Below, piece by piece: positions 17,578 to 25,482 of a stretch of DNA of 64,000 nt. Location of the stretch: NCBI RefSeq assembly GCF_018332715.1, contig NZ_BOQP01000012.1, positions 47,031-111,030 of the forward strand. Reading direction: 5' to 3'. The stretch comes from Winogradskya consettensis (GTDB lineage: Bacteria; Actinomycetota; Actinomycetes; Mycobacteriales; Micromonosporaceae). The translations under genes were made by a program, and so were the position numbers. A model generated the notes under the pieces. The model saw only the letters and a program-made list of their open reading frames with translations, ran no database searches and was not told the origin of the DNA. Position 1 is the stretch's first letter, and the number at the start of each line of letters is the position of its first letter.

Positions 17578-18147
17578 TCAGGCAGCCTGGCGAATGGCTT
17601 CGCCCTCGATCTCGATCTTGATCTTCTTGCCGATCATCACGCCGCCGGTCTCGAGGGCGACGTTCCAGGTCAGGCCCCAGTCCTCGCGGTCGATCTCGGT
17701 GCTCGCGCTGAAGCCGAAGACGGACTGGCCGTAGGGGCTGGTGGTGGCGCCCTCGAACTCGACGACCAGCTCGACCGGCTTGGTGACGTCCTTGATGGTG
17801 AGCTCACCGTCGAGGACGAACTCGGCGCCCGCGTGGGACTTGATGCCGGTGCTGCGGAAGACGATCGTGGGGTACTTCTCGGCCTCGAAGAAGTCGCCCG
17901 TGCGCAGGTGGTTGTCACGGTCGACCTGGCCGGTCTCGACGCTGGCGGCCTTGATCTCGGCGGTGACCGAGGACTGCAGCGGGTCCTCGCCGATGGTGAT
18001 GGTGGCGGTGGCCTCGGCGAACTGGCCGCGGACCTTGCTGACCATGAGGTGCCGGGCGATGAAGCCGACGCGCTTGTGGGCCGCGTCCAGCTCGTAGGTG
18101 CCGGCGGCGGGGATCTGGAGGCCTTCGAAGGTGCGGATGTCACTCAT
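17578..18147 (-). CDS. YceI family protein
   Basis: 189 aa, lipocalin-like YceI barrel that binds isoprenoid-type lipids in characterised members. Motifs: GTYELDAAHKRVGFIARHL at the start, SVETGQVDRDNHLRTGDFFEAEKYPTI, then FVLDGELTIKDVTKPVEL and a final FSASTEIDREDWGLTWN. There is no signal peptide, as in many actinobacterial copies, so it is probably cytoplasmic. ATG 18147 follows GAGGATCC. It is transcribed divergently from a MarR regulator across about 94 bases that hold an inverted repeat, suggesting control by that regulator. Confidence 0.9.
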   Translation of the reverse strand: MSDIRTFEGLQIPAAGTYELDAAHKRVGFIARHLMVSKVRGQFAEATATITIGEDPLQSSVTAEIKAASVETGQVDRDNHLRTGDFFEAEKYPTIVFRSTGIKSHAGAEFVLDGELTIKDVTKPVELVVEFEGATTSPYGQSVFGFSASTEIDREDWGLTWNVALETGGVMIGKKIKIEIEGEAIRQAA

Positions 18148-18198
18148 GTTTGGATCCTCGTTCCTGGGGCAGAGCCAGTAGTTGTCTGACGGAGCAAC

Positions 18199-18216
18199 AA
18201 TATGCCAAGCAATATT
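18199..18216. promoter_or_regulatory. Inverted repeat, candidate MarR operator
   Basis: AATAT-GCCAAGCA-ATATT is an imperfect 18-bp palindrome, AT-rich in a GC-rich setting, placed between the divergent YceI and MarR genes. MarR proteins typically bind such 16-20 bp palindromes. Confidence 0.55.
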
Positions 18217-18241
18217 CCACCTGTCAAGAGAACGCGCTACC

Positions 18242-18751
18242 ATGGGCTGCGTGGCATCTGACTTCGACGACCCCCGGTTCACCGCCTTCGGACTGTTCTC
18301 CGAGGCGTTCACCGGGCTCACCAACCGTTTCGCCGCGCAGTTCGAGCAGCACCGGCTCTCCTCGGTCGAGTTCGAGGTGCTGCTGCGTCTGGCCCGCTCA
18401 CCACAGAACAGGCTCCGGATGACCGACCTCTCCGGGCAGACCTCGCTGTCCACCAGCGGCGTGACCCGCGTGGTCGACCGCATGGACCGTGAAGGCCTGA
18501 TCCGGCGCGAGGCCTGTTCCAGCGATCGGCGCAGCTCATACGCGGTGATCACGGAGGCGGGCATCAAGCGCCTGGAGGAAGTGCTCCCGGGCCACCTGGA
18601 TCTCATGCAGCAGTGGTTCATCGGCCAGCTCGCTCCGGCCGAGCTCGACCAGATGATGGAATCGCTGCGCCGGATCCGTGACGCGGTCAATCCCTGCGCC
18701 ACCGCCGGCAGTGACGAAACAGAGGTCGAGAGCACCGCGTCAGCAGCCTGA
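18242..18751 (+). CDS. MarR-family transcriptional regulator
   Basis: 169 aa winged-helix regulator. N-terminal dimerisation helix, then LSSVEFEVLLRLARSPQNRLRMTDLSGQTSLSTSGVTRVVDRMDREGLIRREACSSDRRSSYAVITEAG, the MarR wHTH with the conserved DR in the wing, and a C-terminal dimer helix pair. Starts at ATG 18242. Divergent from yceI, so it probably represses or activates yceI and itself through the palindrome at 18199-18216. Its ligand is unknown. Confidence 0.92.
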   Translation: MGCVASDFDDPRFTAFGLFSEAFTGLTNRFAAQFEQHRLSSVEFEVLLRLARSPQNRLRMTDLSGQTSLSTSGVTRVVDRMDREGLIRREACSSDRRSSYAVITEAGIKRLEEVLPGHLDLMQQWFIGQLAPAELDQMMESLRRIRDAVNPCATAGSDETEVESTASAA

Positions 18752-19025
18752 TTCGGCGCGGATTTCCCTGGGCTGCGGGATGCGAGCAGCGGGCGCTCCC
18801 GATTCGTCTCCACAGCGAGTAACTATCCACAGTCACTGACGCGTGGGTAACCGGCAGAACTACCGGCAGAACCGCCGTGCGCCCAGGCCGAAACCCGTCT
18901 ATTCAGGCATTTCACCCGCACCACGCGGATAGGGTGATCTCCGCAGGGGGACGCGGCGCGGCCGAGGCCGGGGCGGGGCAGATCGGGGGAGCCCTCGTTC
19001 TCGCCGCGTTAACTGGGGCGCTGTG
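18752..19025. other. Intergenic region after the MarR gene
   Basis: No gene seen. It holds a CTATCCACA (18833-18841), one mismatch from a DnaA box, and TTCACCC-type short motifs of no clear meaning. Confidence 0.5.
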
Positions 19026-19064
19026 ACGGCCGGTGTTGTGGGGGGCACGTAAAACACCGGCCGT
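19026..19064 (-). terminator. Hairpin after the XRE-TPR regulator gene
   Basis: Perfect 12-bp stem ACGGCCGGTGTT/AACACCGGCCGT (19026-19037 with 19053-19064) with a 15-base loop, ten bases beyond the stop of the leftward gene. No U run on the minus side, so an L-shaped actinobacterial-type terminator. Confidence 0.7.
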
Positions 19065-19073
19065 CCACGCACG

Positions 19074-21506
19074 TCACGCCAGGCCGAGCCACTCCTTCTC
19101 GCGCGGCAGCAGCTCGATGCCCCCGCTGCGACAGATCTCCCCCAGCCGTCGCAGCACATCGGCCCGCTCCTGCGAGTCCGGCGTGCTCCTCGCCTGACCG
19201 ATCAACGCCTCGACGACGTCCCTCGGATCGTAGGCATCGGCATAGGCGTCAGCAGCGGCGGCGAAGGCTTCCGCCGCGCGTTTCTGCTCCCCCCGATGCA
19301 GCGCCACAGCAGCCTCGACGATCGCAGCCGGGCCGTCCGGTGACAGCGGCGAGTCGCCCGGATGCAGCTCCTCCAGCACCTCCGCCGCTTCGTCGTCGCG
19401 ACCCGACTCCGCCAGCGCCTGTCCGATCGAGGCCAGCACCCGGCGGCGATGCCCGGGGTCGCCGACGTCCTCCAGCTCGGAGATGGCGTGCCGGCCCAAC
19501 CGGGCGGCCTCCTCGAGGTGACCGTCGAGTCGTTCCACCTCCGCCAGGTTGGCCGCGGCGACCGCGCGCAGCCGGTGCTCGCCACAGCGGCTGGCCAGTC
19601 GATCCACCTCGGCCAGCCGGGCCCTGGCCGCGGCCAGGTCGCCGCGCCGGATCTCGTGCCAGGTCAGGTTGTTCTCGGCGACCGCCATGTCGCGGATGCG
19701 CCCGCTGGAGCGGGCCAGCTCGAGAGCGGCCTCTCCGTGCACCCGGGCACGGTCGAAGACGCGGATGGTCATCCACAGCGCGGCCAGCTGGGTGTGCGCG
19801 GTCAGCTGCCCGGACACGTCACCCAGGTCACGGAAGTCGGCCAGCGCCGCCTGCGCCGAGCCGATCTCCTCGGCACCGGAGCCGTGCTCAAGGGCCAGCT
19901 GCGCGAGCCCCACCTTGGCCCAGGCTCGGGTGGCCGGGTCGGCGTCGGCCGTCCGCGGATCTGCCAGCAGCCGGCGTATCCACTGGCGGCCGGTGACGTC
20001 GCGTCCACGGAAGCGCCACCATCTCGGAAGGCAGGCCGCGATGCGCAGGGCGGTGTGCGGGTCCTCCTTCGCCGCCCAGTTCAGCGCCGCTCCGAGGTCG
20101 CCGGCCACGTCGTCGAGGCGGGCGGCGGCTTCTGCCAGCCGGGCGCCCTTCAGCTCCGGGGCGATGCCGCGGACCATCTCGGCCATCACCTCCGCATGAC
20201 GGGCGCGCGCGGCGTGCAGATCGCCCTGGATCGCGGCCTGTTCGAGGGCGTAGTCGCCGACCACGTCGAGCAGCCGGAAGCGGAATGCCCGGGCGCCCCG
20301 GGCGCTCAGCATGCCCAGCTCGAGGAAGCGATCCAGCAGGTGCACGACGTCGATGGCCGGGCGCCCGTCGACGATCTGCTCGGCGAGGTCCAACGACCAG
20401 CGGTTCCTGAACGTGGCGACCCGGTGCAGCGCGGCCTGTTCGTCGCTGGAGAGCAACCGGTAACTGGCTGCGACGGCATCGCGCACCGAGAGCACGCCGC
20501 CGTCCTCGGGGCGCCCGGAGAGGTCGAGGACGCGGTCACCGTACCTGTCAAGGATCTCTTCGACCGTCAGGACACGGCCGCGGGCCGCCGCCAGCTCCAG
20601 GGCGATGGGCAGGCCGCCCAGGCGCCGGACCAGCGCGGCCAGAGACGGCACCTCTTCGGGCTCGACGGGGGCTCCGCGCACCTTGGCCAGGCGATCGAGG
20701 AAGAGTGCGACGGCCGGATAACCGGCAACGTCAGCGAGCGTCGTGCCCACTCCGGCAGGCGGCGCGACCAGGGGCGCGACCGGCCAGACCCGCTCGGTGG
20801 GCAGGCCGACCGGGTGCCGGCCGGTGGCCAGGAAACGCAGGGTCGGGTGCTGCGTGAGCAGGTCGCCGAGCACCTCGGCGATCGACTCGGGCGACCGCTC
20901 CACCGCGTCGATCAGCAGCAACGCGGCGCGCCCGGCGAATCGGGGGGCCAGGTCGTCGGGCCGGCCCACGCCGAAGACCGCGGCGACCCCGCCCAGCACC
21001 TCACCGGCGGTCGAGCCGTCGGTGATCACGATGCCGGCGACCCCGCCGGGATGCGCTTCGGCGACCCGATGCGCGACGGTGAGCGCGAGGCTCGTCTTGC
21101 CGACCCCGGCCAGGCCGACCAGTGTGATGCCGCGCGGGCCCTCCGCCATCGGCTGGGAGAGCCGGGTGACCAGCTCGGTGACATCGCCGTCGCGGCCGAT
21201 CAAATCGCCGGCTGGTGGCAGCCGGATGAAGCGGGTCGGCATCGGCGAGCTGGAGGGCTGGCCGCGAGCGGCGGCCAGGAAGGCGAGCCGGTCGGCGCCG
21301 GTCAGGCCGAGCGCCGCGGCGAGCAGCTCGATCGTGGTCCGCTGCGGGCGCGATGCGCGGCCGCGCTCGAGATCGCGGACCGTACGCACCCCGACCGCCG
21401 CGCGGACGGCGAGCTCCTCTTGCGTCAGCTTCGCCCGCAGCCGGTAACTGCGCAGCACGGCGTCGAATCCCGGACCCTCCTGGTCCGCCCCGTGATCGGA
21501 CGTCAT
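19074..21506 (-). CDS. XRE-family regulator with NTPase and TPR-like domains
   Basis: 810 aa multidomain regulator. An N-terminal XRE helix-turn-helix (about 10-70: LRSYRLRAKLTQEELAVRAAVGVRTVRDLERGRA) is followed by a STAND/NB-ARC-type ATPase with Walker A GLAGVGKTSLAL and Walker B-like ALLLIDAV, then a winged-helix part and a long helical C-terminus with TPR-like repeats. Such proteins switch on genes when a signal triggers nucleotide-dependent assembly. No antibiotic cluster is adjacent, so the target is unknown. ATG 21506 (MTSDHGAD) is chosen; the frame extends 37 residues further without protein character. Confidence 0.87.
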   Translation of the reverse strand: MTSDHGADQEGPGFDAVLRSYRLRAKLTQEELAVRAAVGVRTVRDLERGRASRPQRTTIELLAAALGLTGADRLAFLAAARGQPSSSPMPTRFIRLPPAGDLIGRDGDVTELVTRLSQPMAEGPRGITLVGLAGVGKTSLALTVAHRVAEAHPGGVAGIVITDGSTAGEVLGGVAAVFGVGRPDDLAPRFAGRAALLLIDAVERSPESIAEVLGDLLTQHPTLRFLATGRHPVGLPTERVWPVAPLVAPPAGVGTTLADVAGYPAVALFLDRLAKVRGAPVEPEEVPSLAALVRRLGGLPIALELAAARGRVLTVEEILDRYGDRVLDLSGRPEDGGVLSVRDAVAASYRLLSSDEQAALHRVATFRNRWSLDLAEQIVDGRPAIDVVHLLDRFLELGMLSARGARAFRFRLLDVVGDYALEQAAIQGDLHAARARHAEVMAEMVRGIAPELKGARLAEAAARLDDVAGDLGAALNWAAKEDPHTALRIAACLPRWWRFRGRDVTGRQWIRRLLADPRTADADPATRAWAKVGLAQLALEHGSGAEEIGSAQAALADFRDLGDVSGQLTAHTQLAALWMTIRVFDRARVHGEAALELARSSGRIRDMAVAENNLTWHEIRRGDLAAARARLAEVDRLASRCGEHRLRAVAAANLAEVERLDGHLEEAARLGRHAISELEDVGDPGHRRRVLASIGQALAESGRDDEAAEVLEELHPGDSPLSPDGPAAIVEAAVALHRGEQKRAAEAFAAAADAYADAYDPRDVVEALIGQARSTPDSQERADVLRRLGEICRSGGIELLPREKEWLGLA

Positions 21507-21642
21507 GGTTATGAACCTAGGCAGACATGTCGATGAATGCCGACCTGAGGCGGCAGTTTGTCGACTAACCGACGCAGAGGCCGCCGGATTTGCCGCCAAA
21601 CCTGCCCGGGAGTCCAAGATCGCCTGTTCAACGGCGTGAACG

Positions 21643-22800
21643 CTACAAACCCAGACCGCGGGCGACGATCATCCGCTGGACCTCCGAGGTCCCCTCCCCG
21701 ATCTCCAGGATCTTGGCGTCGCGGTAGAAACGACCGACCGCCGACTCGTTCATGAAGCCGTAGCCGCCGTGGACCTGGGTCGCGTAGCGCGCGTTGTCCA
21801 CCGCCGCCTCGCTCGCGTAGAGCTTCGCGAGGGCGGCCTGGTGCTTGAAGTCGGCACCGGCGAGCATCCGGGCCGCGGCGTCGTAATAGGACACTCTGGA
21901 CATGTGGGCGCGCATCTCCATGTCCGCGATCATGAACTGGATCGCCTGGTAACCGCCGATCGCACTGCCGAACGCCTGCCGTTCACGGGCGTATTTGAGC
22001 GACTCGTCGACACAGCCCTGGGCCAGGCCGGTGGAGAGCGCGGCGATCGCGATCCGTCCCTCGTCGAGAATCCGCAGGAACTGCGCGTAGCCGCGGCCGC
22101 GCTCGCCGAGCAGGTTCGCGGCCGGCACTCGTACGTCGTCGAAGGCCAGCTCGTGGGTGTCAGAGGCACACCAGCCGACCTTGGAATACGCGGGCGCGAC
22201 GGTGAACCCGGGGGTCCCCGACGGCACGATGATCGTGGAGAGCTCCTTGCGGCCGTCGGGCTTCGTGCCGGTGACCGCCATGACCGTGACCAGGCAGGTG
22301 ATGTCCGTGCCCGAGTTCGTGATGAACGCCTTCGAGCCGTTGATGACCCATTCACCCGTCGCCTCGTCGAGCACCGCGCGGGTCGTCGTGCCGCCGGCGT
22401 CGGAACCCGCGCCCGGCTCGGTCAGCCCGAATGCTGCCAGGGCCTCGCCGCTGGTCAGCCTGGGTAGCCACTGTTCCTTCTGTTCGGGCGTACCGAACAG
22501 ATAGATCGGCATGACACCCAGCGAGACCGCCGCCTCCAGGGTGATCGCCACGCTGCTGTCGATCCTGGCCAGCTCCTCGAGGGCCAGGCACAGCGCGAAG
22601 TAGTCGCCGCCCATGCCACCGTGCTCCTCAGAGAAGGGCAGGCCGAAAAGGCCCATCTTGCCCATCTGCCGGATCAGGTCGTACGGGAACGTCTTGCGCT
22701 CGTAGTGCTCGGCGATCACCGGCGCCACCTGCTCGCGCGCGAAATCTCGCACGCTCTCGCGCAGCGCCTCCTGCTCCTCGCTGAGCCGGAAGTCGACCAT
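21643..22800 (-). CDS. Acyl-CoA dehydrogenase, probably isovaleryl/short branched type
   Basis: Flavoenzyme of 385 aa that introduces a 2,3 double bond into an acyl-CoA. Shows FGLTEPGAGSDAGG, the FAD-binding WVINGSKAFITNSG, and YRDAKILEIGEGTSEVQR with Glu369 at the position used as catalytic base in short/medium-chain enzymes. It lies 12 bases after the carboxyltransferase gene, so it probably serves leucine or isovalerate breakdown; classic isovaleryl-CoA dehydrogenases place their base elsewhere, so a short branched-chain acyl-CoA substrate is equally possible. Confidence 0.88.
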   Translation of the reverse strand: MVDFRLSEEQEALRESVRDFAREQVAPVIAEHYERKTFPYDLIRQMGKMGLFGLPFSEEHGGMGGDYFALCLALEELARIDSSVAITLEAAVSLGVMPIYLFGTPEQKEQWLPRLTSGEALAAFGLTEPGAGSDAGGTTTRAVLDEATGEWVINGSKAFITNSGTDITCLVTVMAVTGTKPDGRKELSTIIVPSGTPGFTVAPAYSKVGWCASDTHELAFDDVRVPAANLLGERGRGYAQFLRILDEGRIAIAALSTGLAQGCVDESLKYARERQAFGSAIGGYQAIQFMIADMEMRAHMSRVSYYDAAARMLAGADFKHQAALAKLYASEAAVDNARYATQVHGGYGFMNESAVGRFYRDAKILEIGEGTSEVQRMIVARGLGL

Positions 22801-22812
22801 GACGGATCCTCT

Positions 22813-24339
22813 CTACACGGGAGTGACGCCGTGGCGGCGGCGGGAGAAGGAACGGTCCTTGCCCCGGGCTGCGGCGAAGCGGCGGATCAGCTCGCCGCGC
22901 AGGTCGCCGGGCTCGATCACGGTGTCGATGACCAGCTCGCTGGCGAGCCGCATGACGTCGATGTCGCGTTCGTACTCGGCGCGGCGCTCGGCGATGAAAC
23001 CCTCGCGCTCGCCCTCGGGCAGCGCGGCGATCTTGTTGGCGTAGACGGCGTTGACGGCCGCCTCCGCCCCCATCACCGCGATCTTGGCCGTGGGCAGGGC
23101 GATCGTCGCCTCGGGGTCGAACCCGGGGCCCGCCATCGCGTACAGACCGGCGCCGTAGGCCTTGCGCACCACCACACAGATCTTCGCGACGGTGGCCTCG
23201 GAGATCGCGGTGATCATCTTGGCGCCGTGCCGGATGATGCCCTGCTTCTCCACCGCCGAGCCGACCATGAAACCCGGAACGTCGGAGAGGAAGATCAGCG
23301 GCACGTTGAAGGCGTCGCAGAGCTGCACGAACCGGCTCGCCTTGTCGGCCGAGTCGACGAAGAGCACGCCGCCCTTGAACATCGAGTTGTTGCCGAGCAC
23401 CCCGACGACCTGCCCGTCGAGGCGCGCGAAGCCGACCGTCAGCTCGCGGGCCCAGAGCGCATGGATCTCGAAGAACGAGCCCTGGTCGACGATGCCCTTG
23501 ATGTAGCGGCGCATGTCGAACGCCTGCCGTTCACTGACCGGCACGAGGGCGCCGAGGTCCACGGCAGCCGATTCCACCGGCTCGGCGACCGGCGGCTCCT
23601 GCGTGTAGTTGGACGGCAGGTAGGAGAGGTAGGAACGGACCACGTCGAGCGCGTCCTGCTCGGTCTTGCAGAGGAAATGCCCGACGCCGGACTCCGCGCA
23701 GTGCACCCGGGCGCCGCCCATCGCCTCCAGCGTGGTGCGCTCCCCGGTGACCATCTCGACCATCCGGTCGGAGCCGAGATACATGCTGGCGTTGCCCTCG
23801 ACCATCGCGACCACGTCGCAGAACGCCGGGATGTAGGCCCCGCCCGCGGCGGACGGCCCGAACAACGCGCAGACCTGCGGGATCGACCCGGACGCCCGGA
23901 CCTGGGTGTGGAAGATCTTTCCCGCTCCGCGGGGGCCCGGGAAGAGGTCGACCTGGTCGGTGATGCGCGCGCCCGCGGAATCAACGAGATACACCATGGG
24001 TACGCCGGTCGCGTACGCCCGCTCGATGATTCTGATGATCTTCTCGACCGTACGCGCGCCCCACGACCCCGCCTTCACGGTGGAGTCGTTGGCCATCACG
24101 CACACACCGCGCCCGTCGATCCGCGCGGTTCCGGTGATCACGCCATCCGCGGGGAGCCCGTCGGCAAGACTGTTGGCGTAGAGGCCGTCCTCGACGAAGG
24201 AGCCGTCGTCGACCAGCAGCGCGATGCGTTCACGGGCGAAGAGCTTGCCCTTGGCGGCGTTCGCGGCGTGGTATTTCTCCGCGCCGCCGGCGACCGCCCG
24301 CTTGTGCGCCTGCGCCAACGCTTCCACGTCGAAAGCCAC
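22813..24339 (-). CDS. Acyl-CoA carboxylase carboxyltransferase (beta) subunit, methylcrotonyl-CoA type
   Basis: 508 aa biotin-dependent carboxyltransferase. N-terminal half with GYGARTVEKIIRI-like region and YLVDSAGARI, GPSAAGGAYIPAFCDVVAMV (acyl-CoA binding), C-terminal half with FLSDVPGFMVG, GKMITAISEATVAKICVVVRKAYGAG (carboxybiotin binding) and ALPTAKIAVMGAEAAV. Context with HMG-CoA lyase argues for 3-methylcrotonyl-CoA as substrate. It starts its own transcription unit: a hairpin and a TetR-type palindrome (24371-24380) lie upstream. Confidence 0.9.
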   Translation of the reverse strand: MAFDVEALAQAHKRAVAGGAEKYHAANAAKGKLFARERIALLVDDGSFVEDGLYANSLADGLPADGVITGTARIDGRGVCVMANDSTVKAGSWGARTVEKIIRIIERAYATGVPMVYLVDSAGARITDQVDLFPGPRGAGKIFHTQVRASGSIPQVCALFGPSAAGGAYIPAFCDVVAMVEGNASMYLGSDRMVEMVTGERTTLEAMGGARVHCAESGVGHFLCKTEQDALDVVRSYLSYLPSNYTQEPPVAEPVESAAVDLGALVPVSERQAFDMRRYIKGIVDQGSFFEIHALWARELTVGFARLDGQVVGVLGNNSMFKGGVLFVDSADKASRFVQLCDAFNVPLIFLSDVPGFMVGSAVEKQGIIRHGAKMITAISEATVAKICVVVRKAYGAGLYAMAGPGFDPEATIALPTAKIAVMGAEAAVNAVYANKIAALPEGEREGFIAERRAEYERDIDVMRLASELVIDTVIEPGDLRGELIRRFAAARGKDRSFSRRRHGVTPV

Positions 24340-24370
24340 GTGGCCCCCTCCCGCCGATCGTTCCGCCCTG

Positions 24371-24380
24371 AACGATCGTT
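24371..24380. promoter_or_regulatory. TetR-type operator upstream of the carboxyltransferase gene
   Basis: Perfect 10-bp palindrome AACGATCGTT, 32 bases before the ATG. It is also the right half of a larger inverted repeat CGATCGTT-N8-AACGATCG (24355-24378). The same AACGnnCGTT form occurs upstream of the tetR gene (27477-27486). Confidence 0.6.
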
Positions 24381-24415
24381 AGGTTAGCGCAATTGCACCT
24401 GGGGGGAAAGACGCG

Positions 24416-24491
24416 AACGGGAGCCCCCGCAGACCGCGGGGACTCCCGTTCTCCGACGCCGATGCCGTGGAGGAGCACCGGCATCTTTTTT
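24416..24491. terminator. Two adjacent hairpins, the second with a U6 tail on the plus strand
   Basis: Hairpin one: AACGGGAG/CTCCCGTT plus CCCCGC/GCGGGG (24416-24430 with 24436-24450, one mismatch). It probably ends the leftward lyase transcript. Hairpin two: GATGCCG/CGGCATC (24461-24467 with 24479-24485) followed by TTTTTT, which reads as an intrinsic terminator for rightward transcription, although no rightward gene lies upstream. Confidence 0.65.
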
Positions 24492-24599
24492 CGTGCCCGG
24501 CGCTTGACAGCGCCGCTCGGGTCACGCCCGGGACCGGCGTGATCCGGGTCTTGAAAGCTGCCGGTATTGATAACGAAGCGAACCAGCCGGGGACACGCT

Positions 24600-25478
24600 T
24601 CAGACCAGGCGGGTACGCGGCCCCGCGCGCAGAACCCCCGACGGCAGCGTGCGCCCGAGCATCTTCTCGGCCATCGCCGCGACGTCGAGCAGCGATTCCA
24701 GGTCGACGCCCGTGGTGATGCCCATGTCCTCGAGCATGTGCACCAGCTCCTCGGTGGCGATGTTGCCGGACGCGCCGGGCGCGTAGGGGCAGCCACCGAT
24801 CCCGCCGACGCTGGCGTCGAACTCGCGGACTCCGAGCTCGAGCGCTGTCAGGACGTTCGCCAGCCCCGTGCCGCGCGTGTTGTGGAAGTGCAGCAGCTCC
24901 GGGCGTACCGATGAAAGAAGGTCACGGACCCGGCGGGGGGTCGCCATGCCGGTGGTATCGCCGAAGGCCGTCCGGTCGGCGCCGTCGGCACGGACCCGTT
25001 CCACGATGGACGCCACGCGGTCCGGATCGATGTCGCCCTCGAACGGGCAGCCGAAACTGGTCGCGACGATTACCTCGAGCGTCGCGCCGGACGCATGGAC
25101 CAGCGGAATCATCGCGGTGATCTCATCGAGCGTCTCGTCGGTGGAGCGGTTGAGATTGCGCCGGTTATGGGTGTCGCTGGCCGAGACGACAACCTCGATC
25201 TCGCCGAAACCCGCCGCGATGGCACGCTCGGCCCCGCGTTTGTTGGGGATCAGCGCCGAATAGCGGACGTCGGGGTTGTGCCAGGCGCGTGCCCAGACGT
25301 CGTCCGCGTCAGCCATCTGCGGAATGGCTTTCGGGTGAACGAACGAAACCGCCTCGATCCGGCGCACCCCCGTGCCGGAAAGCGCGTCGATCAGCCGCAC
25401 CTTGTCATCGGCGGCAATGGGCTCCTCGTTCTGCAGGCCGTCGCGGGGAGCGACCTCACGGATCGAGACGGCGGTCAT
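24600..25478 (-). CDS. Hydroxymethylglutaryl-CoA lyase
   Basis: 292 aa TIM-barrel lyase that splits HMG-CoA into acetyl-CoA and acetoacetate, the last step of leucine breakdown. Signatures: REVAPRDGLQNE at the N-terminus, SASDTHNRRNLNRS, FHNTRGTGLANVLTAL with the metal-binding His, and the C-terminal GGIGGCPYAPGASGNIATEEL with the catalytic Cys. It lies 4 bases after the biotin carboxylase gene in the same unit. Confidence 0.93.
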   Translation of the reverse strand: MTAVSIREVAPRDGLQNEEPIAADDKVRLIDALSGTGVRRIEAVSFVHPKAIPQMADADDVWARAWHNPDVRYSALIPNKRGAERAIAAGFGEIEVVVSASDTHNRRNLNRSTDETLDEITAMIPLVHASGATLEVIVATSFGCPFEGDIDPDRVASIVERVRADGADRTAFGDTTGMATPRRVRDLLSSVRPELLHFHNTRGTGLANVLTALELGVREFDASVGGIGGCPYAPGASGNIATEELVHMLEDMGITTGVDLESLLDVAAMAEKMLGRTLPSGVLRAGPRTRLV

Positions 25479-25482
25479 GTCC

